Positions 56,549 to 64,000 of a stretch of DNA of 64,000 bases are shown here, in pieces. Source of the stretch: a bacterium (lineage in GTDB: Bacteria > Patescibacteriota > Microgenomatia > UBA1406 > GWC2-37-13); assembly GCA_021825445.1 (NCBI GenBank), contig JAKAHA010000002.1, positions 50,461 through 114,460 on the forward strand, read 5' to 3'. The translations under genes and the position numbers were made by a program. Below the pieces are notes generated by a model that saw nothing but the letters and a program-made list of their open reading frames with translations, had not been told where the DNA came from and did not search any database. Within the stretch, counting starts at the first letter, position 1. Each line of letters opens with the position of its first letter.

Positions 56549-57976
56549 TTAATTAATATTATATTTTGTAAATACTTGATCTATTCCTGATTTGGCGGTA
56601 CTTAATGCTTCTTTATATGAAACTCCCAAAATTGTACTATTGATCGCGTTTTCTATATATTTTATTATCTCATCGTTTAGTCCATTATCCATGGTTCTAG
56701 AAATTATTGGTAAAGATACAAAGTTATTTGCTTGCTTGATAACCGCTCCCAGATAAGGCTCTTGTGCTAAAAGAGGTGCTAAATCAACCCTTGAATAAGG
56801 CTCACCAAATGGTCTAATTTTACTTTCAATTTCATATAATTTAGTCATATTTTCCTTTTCCGTTAAAAATTTCAAAAATTTCCATGCTTCCAACTGATTA
56901 CTACTAAACCTCGAAACCCCCTCAACCCAGTATGATGAAATTGATATTAAAGAAGTTCCTGGAACAACTGGTACAGGTACAACCTTCATATCTATATCAG
57001 GATTGGATGATTTAATAGCTAGAATTTCCCAAGAAGGGACTATGATCATGGCGACCTTTTCTTGAATAAAAGCAGTTGTTGAATTTACCATCTCTTCATT
57101 CCAATATCCCTGTGGAGATTCACTAAATTTTCTGTAAATTTCCAAAGCTCCGGATGCTTCATCCTGATTTAGTTTATTTAAAGATCCTCCATTTTGAAGT
57201 AACAGTAATCCAAAAATATCAGAAAAATGATCAACATTTGAAGTAGTGCCAAGTGCAATTCCCGATGTTATCAAGCTTCCAGATTGACTTTTGACAGTTA
57301 ATTTTGGGACAATTTGGGTAATGTCATCCCATGTCGTTGGAACAATTGAGACGCCAGCTTTTTTGAATAAACCTTGATTATAAACCAAAACCAGACCATC
57401 TATCGTCAATGGTAACCCATAATAATAATTACCAACCTTAAGATCTTTTTTGTGAACAGGATAAAAGGTTTTGTCAAATTCGTCACCGTTCATGATCGTC
57501 GGAGGAAGGGGGGCTACTATATCTTTTATTTCTGGTAACCAAGTATTGTGAAATCTAAAAATATCAGGCTTTTCGATCGTCCCCTGACTCACACCTTCAT
57601 TTTTAGTTCTATTCACTAATTTTTCACGATAACTTTGAGGATTCATTTTTTGATAAGTAATTTTTATGTTTGGATTTTTTTGTTGATAGGCAGTTATTAA
57701 TGGTTCCATCACCTGACTTTCTTCCCATAAACCCCAATAAATCAAATTAATCGATTTTTTACTTGAATTACCGGAAAATAATGCTTTAACTATAAAAATA
57801 AATATTATCAAAAACAAAATTACTCCTCCCACAATAAATATTCGTTGATTATTATTTTCTTGATAAACAGGAGGTGGTACATTCTCAAAATTTAAGTCTT
57901 GAGGAGCTTCTTCAATCGCAGGTTCATTATTTACGATACCTTGATTTTGGTCAACAATTATTTTATCATCTTCCAT
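56549..57976 (-). CDS. Membrane-anchored extracellular solute-binding protein, family 1
   Basis: An acidic cytoplasmic tail (residues 1-45) is followed by a span (IFIVGGVILFLIIFIFIVKALF) and a full family-1 binding fold: INLIYWGLWEESQVMEPLITAYQQKNPNIKITYQ, GNYYYGLPLTIDGLVLVYNQGLFKKAGV, KVAMIIVPSWEILAI. This is normally the sugar receptor of an ABC transporter, but no permease or ATPase is next to it. The N-terminal anchor instead of a lipobox is typical of organisms with this envelope. The start codon is 6 nt from the divergent VanW start. Confidence 0.88.
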   Translation of the reverse strand: MEDDKIIVDQNQGIVNNEPAIEEAPQDLNFENVPPPVYQENNNQRIFIVGGVILFLIIFIFIVKALFSGNSSKKSINLIYWGLWEESQVMEPLITAYQQKNPNIKITYQKMNPQSYREKLVNRTKNEGVSQGTIEKPDIFRFHNTWLPEIKDIVAPLPPTIMNGDEFDKTFYPVHKKDLKVGNYYYGLPLTIDGLVLVYNQGLFKKAGVSIVPTTWDDITQIVPKLTVKSQSGSLITSGIALGTTSNVDHFSDIFGLLLLQNGGSLNKLNQDEASGALEIYRKFSESPQGYWNEEMVNSTTAFIQEKVAMIIVPSWEILAIKSSNPDIDMKVVPVPVVPGTSLISISSYWVEGVSRFSSNQLEAWKFLKFLTEKENMTKLYEIESKIRPFGEPYSRVDLAPLLAQEPYLGAVIKQANNFVSLPIISRTMDNGLNDEIIKYIENAINSTILGVSYKEALSTAKSGIDQVFTKYNIN

Positions 57977-57982
57977 ACTATC

Positions 57983-59389
57983 ATGATATCAAAAAATAGA
58001 AATTTAAAAGGTAATATTTTGTTGACATTAATGCTCGTCTTTGGATTAATTGCTATATCGACGACTGTTTTTATTTTTTTAAAAAATGAAAAAAATATAG
58101 GCAATAAAATATACCCAAATGTTTACTTAGATAACCAAAATTTTGGCTTAAAAAATAAAGATGAAATAATCAATTATTATAATAATAAATCTTCTGAATT
58201 AGAAAATATTAGAATAACTATTTTTTATGCAAATGAGCCTGTTGCCTCTTATTCTGCTCAAACTCTTGGAATAAAATATGACGGAAAAACAATTGCGGAA
58301 AGGGCTTTTCTGATTGGACGCTCAACTAATTTATCATCTAAATATTTTCAAAAAATTTTGTCAATTTTTAATTTAAAAAGGTTTAATTTTGAAAGCCAAA
58401 TTGAATATGATAATAGCAATATTAAGGATTTTTTATCTCAATCTGAAGATAAATATAATTTACCGGCAAAAAATGCTTTATTTAAATTTGAAAAAGGAAA
58501 GGTTGTTGAATTTAGAAAAGAATCGAATGGTTTAAAAATCAAGACAAACCAGTTTTTATCTGAGATTGATAAGATTGTAGATAAACTCAAAATTGATCCA
58601 GCTAACAAAAAAATTATTTTGAATTCTGAGGTTGTTAAGCCAGAAATAAAGCTATCTGATATTAATGAATATGGAATAGAGGAGTTTATTGCTGAAGGCA
58701 AATCCGATTATACTCATTCAATCCCCCAAAGAATCCATAATGTCATTCTTGCCGCCTCAAAATTTAATGGAGTTTTAATACCCAAAGGTAAAGAATTTTC
58801 TTTTAACGAAACTATCGGAGACATCTCTTCGCTCACCGGATATCAACCAGCTTATGTCATCAAAGAAGGCAAGACTGTCTTGGGAGATGGCGGTGGAGTT
58901 TGTCAGGTGTCAACAACTCTTTTCAGGGCTGCCCTAAACGCCGGACTACCTATTGTTGAACGTAGTGCCCATGCCTATAGAGTTGGCTACTATGAAAATG
59001 ATTCGGAGCCGGGTTTTGATGCGACTGTCTATGGTCCAACTGTTGATTTAAAAATAAAAAACGATACTCCAAGCTATATCTTGATTGAAACGGAAGTTGA
59101 TAAGGAAAATAATTTGTTGTTTTTTAAACTATATGGGAAAAAAGATGGGCGTCAAGTACAAATATCCAAGGCAACTGTCTATGACGTTGTTCCTGCTCTT
59201 CCTCCAAAATATCAAGATGACCCAACTCTTAAAAAAGGGGTGACAAAACAAGTTGATTTTCCCGCAGGTGGAGCTAAAGCTTTCTTTACTTACAAAGTTT
59301 TTCAAAAAGACAAAACAATTATTGACACAAAATTTTATTCCAATTTCCGCCCTTGGGCAGCTGTATATCTAGTAGGAACCGCGGACTAA
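57983..59389 (+). CDS. VanW family surface protein
   Basis: After an N-terminal span (ILLTLMLVFGLIAISTTVFIFL) come a peptidoglycan-binding-like region and the VanW domain FSFNETIGDISSLTGYQPAYVIKEGKTVLGDGGGVCQVSTTLFRAALNAGLPIVERSAHAYRVGYYE with GFDATVYGPTVDLKIKNDT. VanW is linked to cell-wall metabolism; function is unproven. The ATG at 57983 is chosen, because the earlier start at 57899 lies inside the divergent gene and adds non-family sequence. Confidence 0.9.
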   Translation: MISKNRNLKGNILLTLMLVFGLIAISTTVFIFLKNEKNIGNKIYPNVYLDNQNFGLKNKDEIINYYNNKSSELENIRITIFYANEPVASYSAQTLGIKYDGKTIAERAFLIGRSTNLSSKYFQKILSIFNLKRFNFESQIEYDNSNIKDFLSQSEDKYNLPAKNALFKFEKGKVVEFRKESNGLKIKTNQFLSEIDKIVDKLKIDPANKKIILNSEVVKPEIKLSDINEYGIEEFIAEGKSDYTHSIPQRIHNVILAASKFNGVLIPKGKEFSFNETIGDISSLTGYQPAYVIKEGKTVLGDGGGVCQVSTTLFRAALNAGLPIVERSAHAYRVGYYENDSEPGFDATVYGPTVDLKIKNDTPSYILIETEVDKENNLLFFKLYGKKDGRQVQISKATVYDVVPALPPKYQDDPTLKKGVTKQVDFPAGGAKAFFTYKVFQKDKTIIDTKFYSNFRPWAAVYLVGTAD

Positions 59390-59510
59390 AATTTCTAATT
59401 TTTAATTACTCTAATTAACCTAAATAATAACCAATGTTTAATTCCCAACTACTTATTGGAACTTGGTAATTTTTTAGAAATTAGACAAATTAGGTTAATT
59501 AGGTCAATTT
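59389..59510. repeat. Nonamer inverted array after the VanW gene
   Basis: Left: ctaattttt, aattact, ctaattaac, ctaaataat; right: ttagaaattagacaaattaggttaattagg. It separates two convergent genes and may also work as a bidirectional terminator. Confidence 0.75.
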
Positions 59511-60105
59511 ATCTAAATAGCCTTGCCCTTCCAAGTTTGTAATGAAGGTCTTTATTTCGTCTTTCTCCGATTATTTTTGCCGGGACTCCGCCTACGATTG
59601 CGTAAGGCGGAATATCTTTTGTAACAACAGCACCAGCTCCAATGACTGCTCCCCGACCAACCGTCACCCCGGCTAAAATGATTACTCTTGGTCCAATAAA
59701 TACGTAGTCTTCGATGGTGACCGGTGCATTTGTAGCTACAAAAGTCTCATTATTAACGTCATGTTCGCTATTGTAAATCATCACCTCAGTTGCGATATCA
59801 ACATGATTACCTATCTTTAATAGATCTCGACCATCCAAAACAACTCCTTCGCCAATAATTGTATCTTCACCAACGGCAATATTTCTAGGATCATAAAATC
59901 TTGCTTTTGTATGGATGGTTGAACCTTTACCAATTTTAATTCCAGCAAGACGATAAAAAAATCGACGAAAACAATGCAGAGGAACACAACTAACTAAATG
60001 AAGTAAATAAACCTCAAATTCAAGAAAGATATTTTTTATTCTATTTACAACTTTTCCAAAAACTTGGGATACCGTCAACGCATTTCCATCTTTATCTTTG
60101 ATCAT
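59509..60105 (-). CDS. Left-handed beta-helix acyltransferase (sugar O-acetyltransferase-like)
   Basis: Hexapeptide repeats run from about residue 57 (GIKIGKGSTIHTKARFYDPRNIAVGEDTIIGEGVVLDGRDLLKIGNHVDIATEVMIYNSEHD) to GPRVIILAGVTVGRGAVIGAGAVVTKDIPPYAIVGGVPAKIIGER, the diagnostic CoA-binding end. The His in YNSEHD is the likely catalytic base. It probably acetylates a glycan or sugar precursor. The N-terminal 50 residues are amphipathic and could associate with the membrane. Confidence 0.9.
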   Translation of the reverse strand: MIKDKDGNALTVSQVFGKVVNRIKNIFLEFEVYLLHLVSCVPLHCFRRFFYRLAGIKIGKGSTIHTKARFYDPRNIAVGEDTIIGEGVVLDGRDLLKIGNHVDIATEVMIYNSEHDVNNETFVATNAPVTIEDYVFIGPRVIILAGVTVGRGAVIGAGAVVTKDIPPYAIVGGVPAKIIGERRNKDLHYKLGRARLFR

Positions 60106-60146
60106 GATACTTTTATTATATCAAAGAATCCCATGGGAAACTTTTA

Positions 60147-60392
60147 TTATCTACCTGTTAGTCTTGCCATTTTTTGACCCTTAAATACAACTGGCTCTTG
60201 AGAAGACTCAACAGGTGGTTTAGGTTCTACTGGAATTTCCAAAGGCGTCGCATTAATTATACGATCAATATGGCTAGTATCTATTTTATTTATGTCAGTA
60301 ACTGGTGTTGCTGCAATAATCTCAGGATCAGGCTTCAATATGCGTCTTACTGTGTCTGGAGAAATATTAATTTGTTCTGATACATCTAGCAT
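60147..60392 (-). CDS. Small hypothetical protein with HTH-like N-terminus (81 aa)
   Basis: From the ATG at 60392 the protein begins MLDVSEQINISPDTVRRILKPDPEI, which has the look of a recognition helix region (S..T..R.L) of a small HTH, then a Pro-rich acidic middle and a basic end GQKMARLTGR. The track start at 60410 adds six hydrophobic residues without support. Too short for a full repressor; function unknown. Confidence 0.5.
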   Translation of the reverse strand: MLDVSEQINISPDTVRRILKPDPEIIAATPVTDINKIDTSHIDRIINATPLEIPVEPKPPVESSQEPVVFKGQKMARLTGR

Positions 60393-60444
60393 ATTTATTA
60401 TTAATAACAATTATATTCTTTCAAATTCCTTCCCAAAATTCAAA

Positions 60445-60569
60445 CCCTGTATCGAATGGTACAGGGTCAAATTTTGAAGGGTTCTTCATCAAAGTTAGTG
60501 GAATATTATGGAACGATGAATCGTTCCACTACGAGAAAAAATATAATTTTATTAAAGTCCGTGGACTTT
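60445..60569. repeat. Three consecutive hairpins between small orphan genes
   Basis: CCCTGTA-...-TACAGGG (60445-60466), TGGAACGAT-ga-ATCGTTCCA (60509-60528) and AAAGTCC-gt-GGACTTT (60554-60569) are perfect stems of 7, 9 and 7 bp. The bases gaatcgttccactac repeat a segment near 14364. There is no ORF in 60411-60594. Confidence 0.7.
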
Positions 60570-60594
60570 TACAATTTTTGCTATACTTTTTTAT

Positions 60595-60735
60595 ATGAAA
60601 AATTTTTTAATATTAATATCTGTTGTCTTGCTTGCACTAGGGATTTATTGGGGATACGGAAAATATCAGAACTTAATGAAGAGAGACGATCAAAGAAAGA
60701 AATCCGTAAATGAAATCCCCTCCTCTATTCAATAA
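60595..60735 (+). CDS. Tiny single-pass membrane protein (46 aa)
   Basis: Too short for the ORF track. MKNFLILISVVLLALGIYWGYGKY is a membrane helix, followed by a basic polar tail (MKRDDQRKKSVNEIPSSIQ). TATACT ends 7 nt before the ATG, so it is probably transcribed leaderless. The stop overlaps the convergent uvrD gene by 7 bp. Function unknown. Confidence 0.5.
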   Translation: MKNFLILISVVLLALGIYWGYGKYQNLMKRDDQRKKSVNEIPSSIQ

Positions 60736-62510
60736 ACTGGCTCATCTGAAATAAATCTTGACGGGGTCGAATAGCCTTGAGAGCCAAATATAAATCTTTT
60801 TCTGGTGTTTGTGATATAAAGAGTTTTTTTTGCACGAGTAATACCAACATAAAAAAGACGCCGTTCTTCCTCAAGTTGAAATTGATCGTCAATTGACCTT
60901 GAGTGAGGAAGCAGTCCTTCCTCAACGCCAACAATAAAAACATGGTCAAATTCAAGCCCCTTAGCCTGATGAAGGGTCATTAAGACGAGTCGCCTATTAT
61001 TCCTTGTTTCTTTTTCATGTTGTGAATATTCAGACTCAACAAGAGCCACTTGTTCCAAAAACTCCAACAGTTTTGGAAAACTAACGGCGACTGATTTTAG
61101 TTCTTTAATATTTTCTAGTCGACTAAAATCATCGGGATCTTCGGAATCAAACATTTTTAAAAATCCTACGCTCTCAAATATTTTTTCCATAAGCTCTTCC
61201 GTCGTAAATGAATCTATTTTGTCTTTTACCTCTTCATAAAGTATTTTAAATTTTGCAAATCGAGTTTTGCCGATTTTTAAAACTCGCTCTAAAGAAACCG
61301 ACTCATTTGGGTTAAGTAATAATTTTAAATATGCCAAAATATCTTTAATTTCTTTTCTTTCATAAAATCTTGTTCCGCCGACTAAAATATATGGTATTGC
61401 GTACCTAATCAGCACTTCTTCCAGAACTCTCGATTGAGCATTTGTTCGATATAAAACAGCAAAATTTGGAAGCTCTAATTCAGTATTCGCGCTTATTAAT
61501 CTTGTTATTTCTTCTGCCACATAAATTGCCTCTGCCTGTTCATTATCTGCCTGATAAAAAGTCACATCTTCTCCCTGTTGATTACTGGTAAACAGATGAA
61601 GGATCGGATGAGTATTATTTTTAGAAATAATATTAAAGGCAAAATCAAGAATTTTTTGAGTCGATCGATAGTTTTCTTCCAAATGAAAAGTCTTTGATCC
61701 TGGGAAATCTTTTTCAAATTTTTTAAGATTGGTAATGTCAGCCCCACGCCATGAATAAATACTCTGCGAAAAATCTCCAACCACAGTAACATTTTTTGAT
61801 TTTTCAGCCAGCAACTTTGTCAATATATATTGAACTAAATTAGTATCTTGAAATTCATCAATTAAAAAATATTCATATTTATTTTGCAAGCGACCCAAGA
61901 CCGATTTATCTTTTTGAAAAAGTTGTGTTGTCATAATGAGTAAGTCGTCAAAATCGACTCCTTTATTTGCCGCCATCTTCTTTTGATAGTGATAATAAAC
62001 ATCAGCAACAAGTGCCGATTGATGAAATTTAAAATTCTCAAGAAAATTTTCCGGCGTAATCATCTGATTTTTGGCAAGTGAAATATAATAAGAAAAATAT
62101 CCAGGAGTTTTTTTCTCAAGTTTTCGCTCGGAAATGATTTGTTTAATTAAAGTTTTTTGATCATTATCATCGTAGATTATAAAGTTGCGATCAAGCCCTG
62201 CCTCATTAGCATATGTTCGTAGAATTCTGACACAAAAAGAATGATAAGTACCTACAAATCCTAAATGAGTAGTGCCTCCTAATTGCTGATTTATTCTTTC
62301 TTTCATTTCAGCCGCGGCTTTATTTGTAAAAGTCAACATTATAATTGTCGAAGGATGTATTTTTTTTTCTTTAACCAAATATATGACTTTACTAACTAAA
62401 ACTCTGGTTTTCCCTGATCCAGCTCCCGCTAAAATAACAGTTGGGCCAATATAATTAATCACAGCCTCTTTTTGTTTTTTGTTTAGATGTTTTAGAATAT
62501 CTATGTCCAT
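60729..62510 (-). CDS. UvrD/PcrA-family superfamily 1 DNA helicase
   Basis: All helicase motifs appear: Ia-I VILAGAGSGKTRVLVSKV, II YFLIDEFQDTN, III GDFSQSIYSWRGAD, IV LEENYRSTQ, FAVLYRTNAQSR, V LMTLHQAKGLEFDHVFIVG and VI EERRLFYVGITRAKKTL. At 593 aa it is about 130 residues shorter than PcrA and ends soon after motif VI, so the C-terminal RNA-polymerase-interacting Tudor-like region is missing. It acts in nucleotide excision or recombination repair. Confidence 0.95.
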   Translation of the reverse strand: MDIDILKHLNKKQKEAVINYIGPTVILAGAGSGKTRVLVSKVIYLVKEKKIHPSTIIMLTFTNKAAAEMKERINQQLGGTTHLGFVGTYHSFCVRILRTYANEAGLDRNFIIYDDNDQKTLIKQIISERKLEKKTPGYFSYYISLAKNQMITPENFLENFKFHQSALVADVYYHYQKKMAANKGVDFDDLLIMTTQLFQKDKSVLGRLQNKYEYFLIDEFQDTNLVQYILTKLLAEKSKNVTVVGDFSQSIYSWRGADITNLKKFEKDFPGSKTFHLEENYRSTQKILDFAFNIISKNNTHPILHLFTSNQQGEDVTFYQADNEQAEAIYVAEEITRLISANTELELPNFAVLYRTNAQSRVLEEVLIRYAIPYILVGGTRFYERKEIKDILAYLKLLLNPNESVSLERVLKIGKTRFAKFKILYEEVKDKIDSFTTEELMEKIFESVGFLKMFDSEDPDDFSRLENIKELKSVAVSFPKLLEFLEQVALVESEYSQHEKETRNNRRLVLMTLHQAKGLEFDHVFIVGVEEGLLPHSRSIDDQFQLEEERRLFYVGITRAKKTLYITNTRKRFIFGSQGYSTPSRFISDEPVY

Positions 62511-62531
62511 GAAGTATAATTATAAATTAAA

Positions 62532-62652
62532 TTGACCTAATTAATCTAATTGATCTAATTTTTAAAAAATGATCAAATTCCAATATAACAAATTTAAGAA
62601 TTAGATATTGGATATTATTTAGGTAAATTAGAATAATTAGTAATTAGAAATT
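62532..62652. repeat. Nonamer inverted array between uvrD and the LCP gene
   Basis: ctaattaat, ctaattgat, ctaattttt on the left; ttaggtaaattagaataattagtaattag on the right. It occupies nearly the whole divergent intergenic space. Confidence 0.78.
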
Positions 62653-62660
62653 AAAAAAAG

Positions 62661-63710
62661 ATGTCTCTCAAACTAAAGCTGACCATAATTGCTTCTTTCG
62701 TTTTGATCGCCCTTATAATCCTCCTCCGTCCATATTATCTTTTCATTACTAAGACTTTAAAAATTTCCCCTATAAAAACTCTTTTTCTCTCAAATGACAT
62801 AAAAACATATAACAACCGAGTCAACATTCTTTTACTCGGTATAGCTGGAACTGATCATGATGGACCTAATCTTTCTGATTCAATCATGCTACTTAGTTAT
62901 AATCTAAAAGATAATTATTTAACTACCATCTCTATACCCCGAGATGTTTGGAGTGAAGCGTTACGCGATAAAATTAATTCCGCTTATGCGTACGGCGAAG
63001 CCAAAAAAAAGGGAGCTGGATTTGTATTGGCTAAAGCAGAAGTTGAAACTATAATAGGACAGCCGATTCATTATGGAATTGCAATAAATTTTGATCAGTT
63101 TGAAGAATTAATTGATTATTTAGGCGGAATTGAAGTAAATATTGAAAACTCTTTTACAGATAAAGAATTTCCAATTACAGGTCGTGAAAATGATCTATGT
63201 AATGGTGATCAAGAATTTAAATGCCGTTATAAAACAATTTCTTTTAACAAAGGTGATACTTTCATGGATGGAAAAACTGCCTTAGAATTTGTACGATCAC
63301 GTCATTCGATTGGATCAGAAGGAACTGATTTTGCCAGAGAAAAAAGACAGCAAAAAGTTGTTGAGGCTATTAAAAATAAATTAATAATAATTGCAAAAAA
63401 AATTAATCTTAGTCAATACGAAAAACTTTATAAATTGGCTGATAAACTAGTTAAAAGAGATATTAGCAATCAACAACTTGCGGTTATTTTTAAGAAAATT
63501 ATTTTAGGCAAAAAATTTAGTCAAGAAAAAATAATTCTTTCCGAAGATTTTTTTGTTAATCCAACCATCAATCTTGAAAAATATGATGGGCTATGGGTTT
63601 TAATTCCAATTAACGACGATATCAATATCGTTCATAAATATATTGATTGTAAGCTTGAAAAAGCAACAAACTGTGAAAGATTAAAGCCAAAAAGAGAAGA
63701 AAATCGTTGA
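62661..63710 (+). CDS. LytR-CpsA-Psr (LCP) family glycopolymer transferase
   Basis: LCP enzymes attach teichoic-acid-like or capsular glycans to peptidoglycan. After one span (LKLTIIASFVLIALIILLRPYYLF) come VNILLLGIAGTDHDGPNLSDSIMLLSYN, TTISIPRDVWSE (pyrophosphate-binding Arg and Asp), KINSAYAYGEAKKKGAGF, YGIAINFDQFEELIDYLGGIEVNI and LEFVRSRHSIGSEGTDFAREKRQQKVVEAI (Arg pair). It fits with the polysaccharide genes at 7-14 kb. Its 3' end overlaps the convergent LPETG gene by 30 bp. Confidence 0.93.
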   Translation: MSLKLKLTIIASFVLIALIILLRPYYLFITKTLKISPIKTLFLSNDIKTYNNRVNILLLGIAGTDHDGPNLSDSIMLLSYNLKDNYLTTISIPRDVWSEALRDKINSAYAYGEAKKKGAGFVLAKAEVETIIGQPIHYGIAINFDQFEELIDYLGGIEVNIENSFTDKEFPITGRENDLCNGDQEFKCRYKTISFNKGDTFMDGKTALEFVRSRHSIGSEGTDFAREKRQQKVVEAIKNKLIIIAKKINLSQYEKLYKLADKLVKRDISNQQLAVIFKKIILGKKFSQEKIILSEDFFVNPTINLEKYDGLWVLIPINDDINIVHKYIDCKLEKATNCERLKPKREENR

Positions 63711-64000
63711 GATTGCTACCCCAATCATTAAAAATCCTTTTTCCCAACTTCCTGTTTCTGGAAGAACTTGAGGGGTACTTGTAGTAATTGTTGGATTTTC
63801 TGGGGACGTAATCGTGGGACCTTTTGCCAGGACGATCTCTGTCGGCTCAATTGTTGGAGTTTCTTCTTTCACAACAACTGGACTCGGAACTACGGTAGTA
63901 ATTGTGGTTGGAGTAACAGCAACAGTTGGAGTGATTTTCAAAATTGGTGATGGTGTCATATTTGCATATTGAGAATTTGTCAACTCTAAGTTTTTATCCG
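63681..64000 (-). CDS. C-terminal end of an LPETG-anchored surface protein (5' end outside window)
   Basis: The frame is open to the window edge (before the TTG at 63983 it reads DKNLEL), so only the C-terminus is visible. It is a Thr/Pro/Val-rich stalk (TPTVAVTPTTITTVVPSPVV, PTIEPTE) followed by VLPETGSWEKGFLMIGVAISTIFFSFWL, a sorting signal of LPxTG plus a hydrophobic span; the basic tail is lacking. The sortase at 53802 is a candidate processing enzyme. Confidence 0.85.
   Translation of the reverse strand, partial: DKNLELTNSQYANMTPSPILKITPTVAVTPTTITTVVPSPVVVKEETPTIEPTEIVLAKGPTITSPENPTITTSTPQVLPETGSWEKGFLMIGVAISTIFFSFWL

Overview
The window looks like a chromosomal segment of a low-GC Patescibacteria (Candidate Phyla Radiation) genome, most likely of the Microgenomates group. 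The reasons are gene content and style. Enzymes are small or trimmed: AlaRS lacks C-Ala, SufD is short, and a PolA-type 5'-3' exonuclease stands alone. A class I LysRS is present. The envelope set includes VanW, LCP, a sortase and a protein with a baseplate-J-like domain. A GIY-YIG gene sits inside a tRNA duplication. TGA is used as a stop (hisH, LCP), so the Gracilibacteria code does not apply. No 16S gene is present, so the placement is inference.

Layout: 1-1.9 kb is the end of a histidine operon (hisH-F-I-E). 1.9-5.2 kb holds an AlkD-like repair protein and nucleotide-sugar/glycosyl genes. 5.2-7.1 kb is an accessory patch with a broken tRNA-Met copy, a GIY-YIG gene, an intact tRNA-Met, a YHYH-type secreted protein, a nuclease remnant and two tiny membrane proteins. 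7.2-14.3 kb is a surface polysaccharide cluster: GT2, O-antigen ligase/polymerase-like, GT-C, two GT4 and a FemAB-type transferase, nearly all overlapping. 14.4-16 kb is a second accessory patch with a TrpR-like regulator flanked by palindromes, two orphan genes and a lon 3'-end remnant. 16-28.6 kb runs leftward: lon, then korB/korA/ferredoxin, sufU/S/D/B/C with an Rrf2 regulator, and tsaD with a TsaC-TsaE fusion. 28.6-33.4 kb holds ftsH, a flap exonuclease and glmS. 33.4-34.9 kb is a third patch of orphan small genes and a secreted thermonuclease. 35-40.7 kb has a DMT transporter, secA, two secreted or anchored proteins and an NAD(P)HX dehydratase. 40.8-51.6 kb is mostly information processing: alaS, an OB tRNA-binding protein, an apparently circularly permuted DsbA-like protein, tRNA-Glu, greA, a GNAT-like/deacetylase pair, class I lysS with a B3/B4 domain, an XTP pyrophosphatase and serS. 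51.6-64 kb is cell-envelope: class A PBP, sortase, actin-like/baseplate-J protein, solute-binding protein, VanW, acetyltransferase, UvrD/PcrA, LCP and the end of an LPETG-anchored surface protein.

Three sequence-level themes cut across the genes. First, repeats are abundant: tandem words with 7-, 8- or 9-bp periods and several palindrome families. Many lie in frame inside conserved enzymes (HisH, GT-C, GT4, FemAB-like, KorA, SufS, TsaD, TsaC-TsaE, SNase, SecA). Second, many promoters place the -10 box 4-11 nt before the ATG, often exactly 6 nt, which predicts leaderless transcripts; two have AGT-type trinucleotide repeats filling the 17-bp spacer. Third, several domain rearrangements are visible: TsaC-TsaE, LysRS-B3/B4, actin-like-TM-baseplate J, and the permuted DsbA fold.

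No CRISPR array, prophage, transposase or rRNA was seen.
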